In this document: positions 22,626 to 34,439 of the stretch, one piece after another
Numbering within the stretch: position 1 is the stretch's first letter
Layout of the letters: every line of letters begins with the position of its first letter
Assembly (NCBI GenBank): GCA_951804985.1
Contig: OX638133.1
Coordinates: forward strand, 74,034,367 to 74,098,366
Reading direction: 5' to 3'
DNA from: Dryomyza anilis
Lineage: Eukaryota > Arthropoda > Insecta > Diptera > Dryomyzidae
Length of the DNA: 64,000 nt
Program-made: the position numbers and the translations under genes
Notes under the pieces: generated by a model
Database searches by the model: none
What the model was told of the DNA's origin: nothing
What the model saw: the letters and a program-made list of their open reading frames with translations, nothing else

Positions 22626-22822
22626 AAATTGTCTTTGAGAAAAGTTGTTTTGGCGGAGAATTATTATTTGGCTACTACATTTATAAAACCAATAAAAAAA
22701 CTTTCACAGCCAAGCACGGGCCGCTGATATAAATAATAAAAATGTTTTTTTATATTAATAAAATCGCTTCATATCTTTTAATTCACAAAATCTTGGAACG
22801 AGTCGTGCACGGGTCCAGCTAG

Positions 22823-23083
22823 TATTATATATTATATAAATAACTCATCAATTAAAACAATTTTAAATAATTACTAGAATACTATTGATACAAAAATTGA
22901 CAATTATCGAATATAGATGCAAATATTTAAAAAACTTTTGTAAATAATTATAGTCCTTTCTATTAAATTTTGCTTTTGCAATTGAGTTTACAGTTGAAAG
23001 TGCCCAAAATTTAGATATTAGAAATAATATATAAAAAATGTTCAGAGAAATGAATTCTTATCTAGCAATTAATTTCTGTTCAA
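22823..23083. other. AT-rich spacer
   Basis: Short flanking DNA between the Helitron 3' end and the next MITE; nothing recognised. Confidence 0.4.
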
Positions 23084-23516
23084 ATCCCTAGTAGAAATTT
23101 TGGTAGGGCCATGGTCATGAAGTGATCATGTCATTATTTGAGGTGTTCGGGATATGACGAGGCCCATAATGTCCTTGTAACGCAGTGTCCTGATCATGTA
23201 CTGACCTCAGGCCATGATCATGTATTGATCGGGCAATTCCCCATTTTATTATTTACCCGACAATTGCCTTGTCAGAGCCCGAACATAATAGGTTTCTCTC
23301 ATTAAATCTCGATCATTGTCTGATGCTAATTTCGTTATGAGGAACAAATAATGTAGCTATGATCGGGAACATTGACTGTTTATATAATGTAAACCCTGCT
23401 ATGGTAAGCATGATAAGGGCATGCAAAGGCAATGATCATATTTTCTTTAATAGGGCTTACCCAACGAAAACCCGATCATTTTCCGATGGCGCATCGGCCA
23501 AATTTCTACTAGGGAT
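23084..23516. mobile_element. 433-bp MITE, ATCCCTAGTAGAAATTT ends
   Basis: A perfect 17-bp terminal inverted repeat lies at 23084-23100 and 23500-23516. The interior is less AT-rich than its surroundings and holds at least six variants of TGATCATG/GATCGGG. No transposase. Whether the outer AT belongs to the element or to a target duplication cannot be decided. Confidence 0.85.
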
Positions 23517-23559
23517 ATATCTCAAACTAATTTTTATGATTTAATAATTTACAAAAAAA

Positions 23560-24055
23560 AATATTTATGGTCATCTAGCAAAGTCCAAACTACCTTTAAA
23601 CCAACTTTGTTCTAATTGATCCACTTTTTAAAATATGACCTGAAAACTTAACTTTGATACTCATTTATTTAATCTATTTTCCAAAAAAATACTAAAACTG
23701 GAAACCAATGAAAAAAAGTTTGTCATTTTTATCATTAGCCTAAACTATGTACTACATAACCATAAATCATTTTCATATTTATCATTAGATCCAAAATTCT
23801 TAAAATATCCTTAAAAATAGTAAACAAAATTCGAAATTTTTCGAGTTTAGAATCGAATATATTAAAAACCTATTGAAATAATAGTATTTGTCGGTATATT
23901 GTAATTTGTCTCGACAATCGACTAAAAAGTGGCTCAAAACTTTCTTAAATATCGAGATCAATTTTCTTAAAAGCGTTACGTAGTAGAAAAAAAACTGCGT
24001 AAGCAGTCAAATTTAGTAACTGCGAATTATACAGAATTTATGTATGAGATGTCAT
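23560..24055 (+). repeat. Dispersed repeat family D, copy 1
   Basis: TTATCATTAGCCTAAACTAT and, further on, AAGTGGCTCAAAA, a CTTAAAAGCGTTACG string and AGCAGTCAAATTTAG. Equivalents occur in the same order at 34485-35215 and, in part, at 56255-56400. No coding content. Confidence 0.5.
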
Positions 24056-25802
24056 GGCAAACATTTTTTCTCGTTTTATTGATCTGTCAAAATATTTGGT
24101 TTGATTAGCAATTTCATAATGCATCGTTTGGTGCGATTGTGGTTTAGAATTGTGATATGTAACATCGTACATAATATCATCAATATATCTCTTTCGATGG
24201 TCATGTTGTTTAGTTTAATAGGAATGGTTGTCAAGTCAGTTTGCCCAAATTATCTTCAAATATGACACAGTCTCTTATGAGTTGAGCCTGCGGCCTGTCA
24301 AAGTATATGCATAAATTTGACAGTGCCTGGTTATAGTATTGTCAGAATTTGATTAGAACTCTGTCAGAGTCGGGTTGGAGTCTTGTCACAGTTCGTCAGA
24401 AATTCATTAGCATTTATTTTAAAATGTAAAAAATATATATTTAATAATAAATTATATATTAATATTAATCCTAAATAAGATGGCTCAATTTTTTGTTAAA
24501 TTGAAATGATCAAATTTAAAATATGATTATTAATTATTATTTTGACTTTTCTGATTAAGTATTTCTATACAGAATTCTATAAAATCAAGTCTGCCATATC
24601 TATTTCTTTACGTTGCTCTAATTTTAAAATCTTTTTACTTAGGAAGTTGTCAAGTGCGTGCACCACAAATACACAGCATCCAAGTAACACAAAATAAAAA
24701 ATATTAAAAATGCTCTAAAAATATATATAATTCTGTATGTGATAAATGCGTTATCACAACAAACCAGAACCGAATAGAATTGCGCGAAGTGAAAAGCAGC
24801 AACTACAGCAATTTGCTACGGAACTAATAGAATTTCCAGTGTAATGAGTCTCGATCCTCCTTCGTAGTTGCAGGGTGCCAGCCATGGGTTGTCACGCCAA
24901 ACGCTGGGCGGCCTTAAAGACCCCCAAACAATTTAGAGCTTAATGCTGAATGACCTACTTTTTGGTTGCCGAAAAAAAAATCTTATAGAGGAACTACAGC
25001 AAAACTCACACAAATGCATATGGCAATGCGTGCGTGCGTGATTGACTGACTGCTCCATTTGAGACAATAATAAAAACAACAACTTTAACGCCTCCCTCTA
25101 CTTCTTCACTCTTCTACAATCCATAAGTTAAAACAAAATTCTAAATTTTTTTCTAAGGGAATTTTTTAGTTTTTTTTTTATTGTATATGTCTTGAAAAAT
25201 TAGGTCAAACGTAAAGTTTTATTTTTTTGTTTGTAAAATGCAGCAAGTGCTTATGTTGTCTCACATGTTGTAGAACATATTGCTGGCTCATTCTGTCTAG
25301 TTGGCCTTTGATGGCCCTCTGAAGGGCTGCTCCGATAAGAAAAGAGCAACAGTTGCGATAGCAAACACAAAAGTTGCGATCAACGACAAACAAACAAAAA
25401 ATATATAAGAAACAAATACAAGCGGGAAAATTATTTTCGGAGAGGAGGTAAATGTGTTATAGGCTGGAAATACACAGTGAGAAATATGTTCATGAAAAGT
25501 ACAAATAATTGTTTAAGTAAATAAAATAAATAATAAATAGTTGAAAAGGTAAATAAAGGCCAATAATCCGATATGTTTCATGATATTTGAATATAAATTT
25601 TATTTTATTTAGAAAGATGTTTACACAAATTTATTTTTTCTGCTATCTATTTTTTAAAATTACAGCTAATAAAATATATAATTTTAAATTCTTTAGAATT
25701 TTATATTAATAACTGTTTGTAATCCATATAAACGACAATAACATTTTAAAATTAAGTTCAATATATTATAGAAATTATATATACCTAAAACTAACTTATC
25801 CC
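24056..25802. other. Intergenic DNA, partly non-repetitive
   Basis: No gene recognised. 24830-24960 and 25230-25400 are more GC-rich and look unique (for example CAGGGTGCCAGCCATGGGTT), so they are candidates for conserved non-coding DNA, but nothing in the sequence identifies a function. Confidence 0.35.
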
Positions 25803-28345
25803 CGTAGTCAATAACGAAGACGAAGTGAGAAACATAATCAACCTCGAAAAAATTTAATGGTCTATGAACAACTTCTCCCCATACAAATCCCCGGGATTGG
25901 ATGGCATCTATCCAATAATGTTACATAAGACATGTAACCTAATAGGCATAATCATGGTAAGCGTATTCCAGGCGTGTCTACACCTAAAATACCTACCAAC
26001 CATGTGGAAAGAAGTGAAGGTAGTATTCATAGCTAAAACAGGGAAAATCAGCACTCCTCACCCAAGGATTATAGACCTATAAGCCTATCCTCCTTTATGC
26101 TCAAAAATCTAGAAAGAATACTAGACAACCATATTAAAGCAAAGTTACCAAATCTAAATTTTTCATGCAATCAACATGCATATCTTAAATGCAAATTAAC
26201 TGAAACCGCGCTCCATGACGTAGTCTCCCACATTGAGAAATCCCTCAAATTCAAGGAATACACACTGGCCGGTTTTTTAGATATAGAAGGTGCCTTCAAC
26301 AACATCTACTCTACAGCCATCCGAAACGCGCTAATAAATGCGCAGGTAGAAATCGGCTTAGTAGCATGGCTGATAGAAATGCTAAAAAGCCGTAATATCA
26401 ATGCAAATATTGGACAGTGTGCCAAAAGTAAGAGATAGTCGGGGAACACCTCAGGGGGAGTTAAATCCCCAACACTCTGGATACTAGTCCTGAATCAGAT
26501 TCTAATAGAATTAGAAAACACAGGTATCCACGTGGTGGCATACGTCGATGACTAGGTAATCCTGTCGACAGGAAAATACATAGATACAGTATCCAACGTT
26601 TTAGAAACCTCTTTAAAAAAAACTGACAAAATGGGCAGAGACATGTGGGCTAAACATAAACCCATCCAAAACGGAAGTTGTACTATTTACAAATAGAAGA
26701 AAAATCCCACCATTTCGACAACACATACTAGAGGGGACCATGTTTAACCTGTCGAAAAGTGCAAAGTTTCTAGGTATTGTCTTAGACGAAAAACTAAACT
26801 GGAAACAAAACATAACCGAGAGGATAAAGAAGGCATGCTGCGTTCTATGGTAACATAGTATGGTGAACAGCCCTTGAACAAAATGTAACACAACCGAACT
26901 GGAAAAACTGCACAGAACAGCCCTTATAAGTATATCAGGAGCACTGAGAACAACACCGACCGCGTCACTAGAAGCTATTCTAAACATAATGCTAATCAAA
27001 AACACCACTGAGTCTCTCTCACTCAACAGCCTTAAACAGACATATGGACACTCCACAATAACTCGTCATTTTATGTCGACTGCTCCTGTAACGGATTATA
27101 TTACACCTTATATTGACTTAGAAAAAAAGAATAAACGTAATTTTTCCAACAAGGGAACAATGGACCCAGAACAGAGTCATAAATCAGTATAAAATAAGTG
27201 TCTATACAGACGGGTCCAAGATGGACACGGGAACTGGGTGTGGGATCTTCTGTGAAGCCCTTCAAGTGGAAAAATCGATAAAAATAGGAAACGACTGCTC
27301 CATATTTCACTGCTCCATATTTCAATATATGCCGTGGCTGAGGCGGCCAGATTGCTAGCAATGAAGGAACTATCGACAACCGATATTACCTTTTTCATTG
27401 ATAGTCAAGCTACCATCAAAGCCTTACAAAATAGGAATATATGATCTGAAGTAGTCAGCTGTTGTCGCAGAGAGCTTCATGTTCTCAACGAGCAACACTG
27501 TTTAAAACTGTGCTGGGTACCAGGTCATTCAGATATTCCGCGTAATGAAAAAGCAGACGAGTTAGCCAAGATTGGAGCAGTTACAACAAACGACTTCATT
27601 GACAGTAGTGTAAGGGCGAGTTTACACGATAGAGAAAATAGCTAGAGATAGAGCAAAATAGAGCAACAAATCTCATAGAGTTGTGTAAACACCACATAGA
27701 GCTTCACTGTAGAGAGCTCTATGGTAGATTTTTCTTTTTTCTACCTCTATCTAATTTCTCTATCGTGTATTCGAGCATTAAGATCACATATGGCGGAATA
27801 CAATCTACAGATCACAAAAACACTAGAGAACATTAGGAATACGAACTGGTTTAGATCAAATACGGGGCAAACGACAAAAAAAAAACATGGAACCATCTTG
27901 ACAAAGGTCACAGTACTGGTATTCTAGAATTACACAAAAGAAAATTAAGACTACTAATAGGGATAATAACAGGACACAACACGCTGGGAACCCACTTGAG
28001 AAGGGTGGGTTCTCAGGTAGACGACATAGAAATAAATTTCTAGGCTCTTTTCTCTTTCAGGAACTAGAAGAGATCCACAAAGCGCACCCAATGCAGATAA
28101 TGAAGTTCGTTAGCGCATCAGGATGGCCCCAAAAGGAGGGAAGACACGAACCCCTTTCTTAACACATATTCCTAAGAAAAAAAAAACAATGTAATTAGAT
28201 CTAAAATGGAATATATAAAATTAAATATTATTCACCTATGGATATATACAATAAAACAGAGGAAACACAATGGACCAAAAATTGTCTCAGTGGGTTGGCA
28301 AGCGTCAAATATCTTTATATATTTGCATTGTCAACATCCTCACTA
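25803..28345 (+). pseudogene. RNase H-bearing LINE, decayed ORF2 (copy 1)
   Basis: A 5'-truncated reverse transcriptase-RNase H polyprotein of a non-LTR retrotransposon. The RT palm begins with FSPYKSPGLDGIYP and continues with FIAKTGK. Motif A is AGFLDIEGAFNN and the catalytic box is YVDD (26541-26552, next codon TAG). RNase H follows as VYTDGSKMDTGTG, FFIDSQATIKAL and CWVPGHSDI..NEKADELAK, so the Asp, Asp and Asp of the active site remain. Many stops and frameshifts break it. A 15-bp in-frame tandem duplication lies at 27295-27324, and a 165-bp MITE interrupts it at 27614. The endonuclease is missing. RT plus C-terminal RNase H suggests a Loa/I-type clade. It shares a 3' end (AACACAATGGACCA, then CCTAACCTAA) with the copy at 61985. 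Confidence 0.88.
27614..27778. mobile_element. 165-bp MITE inside the LINE
   Basis: The ends are imperfect inverted repeats sharing TACACGATAGAGAAA (about 27625 and 27765). TAA directly flanks both sides (27611-27613, 27779-27781). Removing it restores the reading DSSV..RSHMAEYN of the LINE, which dates the MITE as the later insertion. Confidence 0.75.
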
Positions 28346-28349
28346 CCTA

Positions 28350-28440
28350 ACCTAATTCTTCCCCGTAGAAATCTTTCCTGTAGAGTTTTTCCCAGTAAAA
28401 TTGTTAGTGTGGTGAGTTTCGGTGTGTTGAGTTTCTACCT
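28350..28440 (-). mobile_element. Helitron minisatellite fragment, inverted
   Basis: CCCCGTAGAAATCTTTCC, CCTGTAGAGTTTTTCCC and AGTGTGGTGAGTTTCGG are the reverse complements of the two adjoining arrays at 22436-22625 and 22125-22430, in matching order. The LINE appears to abut or have inserted into this copy. Confidence 0.6.
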
Positions 28441-28786
28441 ATCATCTAGGTCCAATTTGACGCTAGATATCGATACGAGAACGGGTCCGAAAAGTTCGAT
28501 TTCTCCATTTACTCGCAATGATCTCGCAACGATATCGATACAAATGGCATACTGTTTTCTTAGTGTATTATTGTCATCTTAATAACTTTCAAACGATTCC
28601 ACAACTCACAATTTAGAGATAAACGCAATTAAGTTAACCCATCTTAGCGATTGTTTAACTATTTTTCACTTCTCTAGCCGTCATATTTCGGGAAATATAA
28701 ATCGGTAAATAAAATGGATCGATAATTTTGCAGTTTAATATAAGAGCAAATTCATGCATAATTTTTTTCGTTCATTTAAAATGCAA
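28441..28786. other. Spacer, nothing recognised
   Basis: Contains ATCGATAC/GATATCG-type strings similar to those at 14700-14850, without a defined boundary. Confidence 0.3.
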
Positions 28787-28800
28787 TATCCCCATACTTA

Positions 28801-29125
28801 TAGCCGCATACTTGTAGCCGCAGTAGCTCAGTGGTTAGTGCGTTGGACTGCGAGCCGAAAGGTCCCCCGTTCAAGCTTGGACTGGGGCTAACAACATCTT
28901 TTCATAGAAACATTTTTCTATAGCGCGCTACCTCTCGTCAGTAAATGGCAAACCTACGAGAGTAAAACCATTGCCTATGAAAAAGCTCTCACCCGCCGTT
29001 CGGATTCGGCAATAAACTGTAGGTCCCACCAATTTGAGTACAAATATAACACGCACAGCTCAAAATGGTGAGAGAGCTCGGCCGAAGTTCTACACAGGAC
29101 TGTAGCGCCAAACTATTATTATTAT
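28801..29125 (+). mobile_element. tRNA-derived SINE, copy 2, with target duplication
   Basis: Flanked by the perfect 14-bp duplication TATCCCCATACTTA (28787-28800 and 29126-29139), so both ends are exact. The A box is TAGCTCAGTGG at 28824-28834, followed by a B box variant (GTTCAAGCTTG). The tail is (ATT)n. The 5' end has a short extra piece: TAGCCGCA occurs twice, 15 bp apart, before the A box. A 14-bp duplication points to LINE-type target-primed insertion. Confidence 0.93.
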
Positions 29126-29139
29126 TATCCCCATACTTA

Positions 29140-30639
29140 AACGGATTTTTTTTTAGTTTAATTTATATGGTAATATTTTGTTTTATAAACATGAAAAGTA
29201 TATAACATGGACATAAAAACTGTAAACATAATTCCGACACATAAAAGTTTAATAAAATATTTTATTTGATTATTTTTTATATAAGTATTTTATATTAAAC
29301 CAAGAATCAACAAAATAGTCGACAATACTCAAAATTGTATTGTTTTGCAGGTGTATTGAGTTCCGACACTTTATTTTAATTATTTTTCTAGTCCTTTTTG
29401 ACTAGTCAAATCCCTCGCTAACTTCAGATAACATTTTTCATGAGGCACCACATGTGTGTAAATGCAACAACACATGTACCCAATACCGACACCTGGTTTT
29501 GTTTGATTTTTAAATGTTGACTGATTTCTCGCAGTGTAGCTAACATCAGTTACAATTGCTTCGCAAATGCTTTGGGCTGCTGCATTTTCCTACGTTACAA
29601 TCTTTCTAAAAAAAAATTGTGCGTCGCACCACCCCACCGCTGCACCGCCTCATCGTACATATGATCGCCTTTGCAGCTGCGGAACTGTTTAACGAACGAT
29701 GATGGTGGGCGCTCAAAAAAAAAATAATAATAGAAGAAAACAAAAGTCTGTCAAATCTAATTTAAGCGAATCATTTAAAAATAGCTGCTCCATGTGGAGG
29801 AAGATGGAAAACGAACAAATGAACCGAACAAAATTTGAAAAGTTCTTAAAGGGCGCGCATTGCATTGTATTCTGGTTGTTGGTGATATTGTTTTTGTTGT
29901 TGTAATTTTTATGACTATCGTCGAGATAATTTTTTCCGTGTGTGTTCGGTTCGATTCGTTCGGTCGTTGTTGTTATAGTTTTCAAAGCGGAATTGAAAAG
30001 TAGGGCAATGGGTATCTGGGTGAATGTTTTGATTTTTTTTTTGTTGTAAATTCAGTTGTTGCTTTTGTACGTCTAATGAAAAAATATATATATATGTTAT
30101 ACTGCTGATCTTTAGTTTTATTTTATATATATTTTTTTTACTTTTTTAATTTTTCTTTGCACTTTTACTTCCAGCACATTTCTGGTCCTAGGGTTAACAT
30201 TTTTGTAGTGTTTATTAGTTTTATGAAAGCGCACTTCTCGTTACTTTCAATAGGTAGTTGTTTTTGTTTTCTGTAGAGTTAGAGATAGCGACAGATCTCT
30301 ATACAGCCCACTGCATGTGGGCCCCACCGTCGTTCAATTGGTTTATTTAATGCACGCGTCGGCCGTCGCTCGGTGCGGCCCTTCTTTGCAACGTGTTTCG
30401 TTTTAAGTAAATTTAAGCAAATTTATTGATTTTTAATTGCTCGAAATTTGTTGCCATTTAATAGATCTTGCGCAAGGTGGCCGCATGAATTTTATTTTAT
30501 TTTTTGGCTGCCAATATAAAACCTATGATGTTGGAGAATAAAATATTTTACGACCACTCAAGTGCTAGAGATTGAAGTAGTTTAAGTTTTTAAATTTCGT
30601 AACTATTTTGGAAAATAAATTTTTATGTTGTAAATTTTA
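29140..30639. other. Intergenic DNA, partly non-repetitive
   Basis: No gene recognised. 29610-29700 and 30290-30400 are GC-richer and appear unique (CACGCGTCGGCCGTCGCTCG), so they may be functional non-coding DNA downstream of slbo, but there is no direct evidence. Confidence 0.35.
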
Positions 30640-32090
30640 ATTTACACGAAAAATTTAATTTTCTACCAAAAAATTTATTTTTCACTAAAAAATCTTTTTT
30701 CATTATAAATTATTTTTTTCTTATCATACATTTAATATTCCAATAAAACTTCCATTTTTCATTAAAATTTCCATTTTATACTCAAAAATAAAAATTAAAT
30801 TTTCACTAAAAATTCAATTTTCATTACAAATTCAATTTTTCACTAAAAATTCAATTTTTCAATAAAAATTCAATTTAACAATAAAAATTTAATTTTTCAC
30901 TAAAAATTCAATTTTTCACTAAAAATTCAATTTTTCACTAAAAATTCAATTTTTCACTAAAAATTCAATTTTTCACTAAAAATTCAATTTTTCACTAAAA
31001 ATTCAATTTTTCACTAAAAATTCAATTTTTCACTAAAAATTCAATTTTTCACTAAAAATTCAATTTTTCACTAAAAATTCAATTTTTCACTAAAAATTCA
31101 ATTTTTCACTAAAAATTCAATTTTTCACTAAAAATTCAATTTTTCACTAAAAATTCAATTTTTCACTAAAAATTCAATTTTTCACTAAAAATTCAATTTT
31201 TCACTAAAAATTCAATTTTTCACTAAAAATTCAATTTTTCACTAAAAATTCAATTTTTCACTAAAAATTCAATTTTTCACTAAAAATTCAATTTTTCACT
31301 AAAAATTCAATTTTTCACTAAAAATTCAATTTTTCACTAAAAATTCAATTTTTCACTAAAAATTCAATTTTTCACTAAAAATTCAATTTTTCACTAAAAA
31401 TTCAATTTTTCACTAAAAATTCAATTTTTCACTAAAAATTCAAATTTTCACTAAAAATTCAATTTTTCACTAAAAATTCAATTTTTCACTAAAAATTCAA
31501 TTTTTCACTAAAAATTCAATTTTTCACTAAAAATTCAATTTTTCACTAAAAATTCAATTTTTCACTAAAAATTCAATTTTTCACTAAAAATTCATTTTTT
31601 TACTAAATATTCAATTTTTCACTAAAAATTCAATTTTTTACTAAAAATTCAATTTAACACTAAAAATTAAATTTTTCATTAAAAATTAAATTTTCACCAA
31701 AATTTCTATTTTTCACTAAAAAAAATCAAATTTTCACTTAAAATTTATTTTTCATTAAATTTTAAATTTATCACTCAAAATTTAATTTTTCATTCAAAAT
31801 TATAATTTTCACTAAATACTCAATTTTTCTATAGAAATTAAATAAAATACAATTTTGCACTAAAAATTAAATTTTTCTATAAAAATTGAATTTTTAGTTG
31901 ATAATTGAATTTTTAACTAAAAATTCAACTTTTCGCTAAAAATTAAATTTTTTACTTAAATATAATTTCTCATTTAAATTTCAATTTTTCAGTAAAAATT
32001 AAAATTTTCACTAAAAATTTGACTAATAACTATATTTTTCACTTAAAATTAAAATGTTCACTAAAATTCATTTTTCTTAAAATTTCTTTA
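30640..32090. repeat. 19-bp satellite (CACTAAAAATTCAATTTTT)n
   Basis: About 40 nearly identical units at 30830-31600, flanked on both sides by progressively degenerate versions. Almost all changes lie in the outer units, the usual pattern when unequal exchange homogenises the centre. Confidence 0.95.
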
Positions 32091-33686
32091 ATATTATTTT
32101 TTTAATTTGTAAATTTCATTTCATTTTTTTTAGTTTAATAATAACATTTCCTACTCAATTAAACTAAATAAATAATTAAGCCGTTTTCGTCATTAGAAAA
32201 CTTTTTAATGATTTAAATGCTGCGGCATTACAAAATCCTGCAACGTTACTAATCTGCTAAATCGCCAGCCACCTCATTCTTCGACAGTCTAAAGCTATAG
32301 ATCATGCCTGACACTAAGATCGAAATCCACCATACGGCATCATCGATCTTCATCGCATCCGTCAACGTGTGACTCGCGCAGACACGCATCAGATGTCAAT
32401 CAGAAATGTCAATTGCAGTTGGGGGGATGGTGGAGTGAGTTAGATTTATTTTGGAGAAAATTAACTTGGAACTTGCACTACTTCATGTGCAAGTTCCAAG
32501 TTAAATAGATTCTTAAAATAGTTTTTTTTTACGAAACTGGCGCTGAAAGGCAAATCAATTAGACGGCAAGTGGAGCCGAGCCGACGGGAATCTCACCAAC
32601 TTACAGCATACGAGTATATACAACAATTTACGTGATCGCTAGTGTTTGAAACTGTTTGAAGGGAATTTGGGGCATTATGCCTCAAGTGCTGATAGGGCGC
32701 TACTTCTGTAAAACTAGGTCAAACATATTGAAGGCGAGATACGAGAAAGCAATTGGTACTTAGTGCAGCAAAAAAAAAAAAACATTTCGGCATAATTATT
32801 TGAAAAACTACGAAATATCCCAAAGGCCTTGGCTTCTATGTAACTTCCTTATTGAATTTTTGCACAGATCTGCGTTTTTGTATCGACTGCAGCAAGAAAT
32901 TATCACCTCATTTTCAAAGTGCAAAAACTTGCATAAAATATACCCTACAAGCAAAGCAAAATATATGTTTTACTTTTTATCAAATACTAGTTGCAAATAG
33001 CTAGTAAATTAAATTCACCCCAGAGCTATCAAATTCCTTTCACTTTCTACACACGGGACTTTGGAGTGTGGCACCAAGTCGATCGATGTGAGGCCGCTGT
33101 CAGTGGTGCAAATATAAAGTTGAGTAGTTTTTTTGTGTTGCTATGTTTTTGAGTATTTATTTAAAATTTTTATTTTTTACTTTTGTTTTTTTAGTTTTTT
33201 AAATTTATTTATTTTTATTTTAAATTTTATTGCTCTTTTTATGTCTCAAATGCATTTGCCGTCTGAATGCAACTTTTTGATTTGAGTTTGAAATTTGTCA
33301 AGCGTAACGTATCGGCCGATTTGTCTGTCTGTCGATCATTACGATGTTGCATTTTTTGTTTTATATGGTTTTTTATTTCTCTTCTACAACATGTAATTTT
33401 TCTGTGTGGAACAAATCAGCGAGTCATTATTTCTAGTGATTTTTGTTTTTTTTCTTTGTAGACGGCTATCATATCAGTTTTATGTTGGAAATAAATTAAA
33501 ATTTGATATGGCTACATAAGAAATACCAGAAAGTGTTATACGTAACCCCCCCCCCCCCACCAATACATTCTAAGTGCCAGCAGAAACACGATTTCGAATC
33601 AACTGCGACAAAAGTTAAAAAATTTAAAAATGTAGTTGCTCTAAATTTAAAATCATTTTTCAATATATTGTTCAAATTAATTTCAA
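32091..33686. other. Intergenic DNA with a perfect hairpin
   Basis: No gene recognised. 32461-32504 is a perfect 18-bp stem (TTAACTTGGAACTTGCAC) with an 8-nt loop. 32560-32640 and 33040-33110 are GC-richer unique-looking patches. A run of eleven or twelve C lies near 33547. Confidence 0.4.
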
Positions 33687-34379
33687 CCAGTTGGGAAGGT
33701 TAGATCACATGGGAAATTTTAAAGAAGGTGTTATTATGATAGTTAGGATTATCAAAATTATAGTCGGTCTAAGCCGACTATAAATACCCTACAATATGTG
33801 TGGTTACCATTCAAAGTGGTATATAGGTCACTAGGGTATTCGAATCCTGAAAATAACTACTTACTTTCCATCCCTGAAGAAATTTCTTTCATTTGATACC
33901 CATATTTACAAATGGGTAGGTGTACCGAATTTCGATTTTTTTTTTGGGTACCACAAGTCATTTCGAGGGAAAACATTTTTCATTTATTTGAGCATAATGT
34001 CAATACATATTTGACCAAAAAAGTTTACCTAAGCACGTATACAGTAAAATTGATTCGTAGATGTAAATTTTATTTGATGTATTTGAACATAAGTGGTCAG
34101 TTATCAGGTCACAATAGACCGATTATACCAATTTTCTTGTTCAGACAGTTTAGATATATATGTAATCTAAATCTAAAGTTTCATTGCTCTAGCTCTTCAA
34201 CTTTTTCTGTAATCGTGATTTCAACAGACAGACAGACGGATATCGCTAAATCGACTCAGGAGGTCATGCTGATCAAGAATATATATACTTTTTCATTCCG
34301 GAGATGCTTTTTTCAGGGTGTTACAAATGGCGCACCAAACTGAATATACCCTTTCACTCTTAGTGTAGGGTATAAAAAT
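33687..34379 (+). repeat. Family A, copy 3 (fullest short copy)
   Basis: CCAGTTGGGAAGGTTAGATC to CTTAGTGTAGGGTATAAAAA. Near the left, GTCGGTCTAAGCCGACTATA is self-complementary. The right third has the CAGACAGACAGACGG tract and CTGATCAAGAATATATATAC. The 143-codon frame within it is not a gene. Confidence 0.8.
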
Positions 34380-34439
34380 AATAATATAGAAGCATTTTAA
34401 ACTTTAATAAATTTCAAAGTATTTTTGACCGAAATTAGG

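Larger units (their letters stand above)
20600..22822 (+). mobile_element. Helitron-like element (non-autonomous), both ends visible
   Basis: Removing the nested mariner joins TCTA to TATAAAACTCTTGG, giving a TC-starting 5' end of the usual Helitron kind. The 3' end reads CGTGCACGGGTCCAGCTAG, ending in the CTRR signature. The flanking bases are A (20599) and T (22823), as expected for insertion between A and T without duplication. The palindrome CGTGCACG just inside may serve as the terminal hairpin. Without the mariner the element is about 990 bp and encodes no Rep/helicase. Its middle is taken up by minisatellites. Confidence 0.8.

Noticed and set aside
26613..27056. 147-codon minus-strand frame
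   Set aside because: It is antisense to the decayed reverse transcriptase, whose motifs lie on the plus strand.
30640..32090. CRISPR-like array
   Set aside because: The repeats are contiguous 19-mers without spacers in an animal genome; it is a satellite. The same applies to the 109-bp and 15-bp arrays.
33912..34343. 143-codon frame
   Set aside because: It lies wholly within a dispersed family A repeat and is broken in the other copies.
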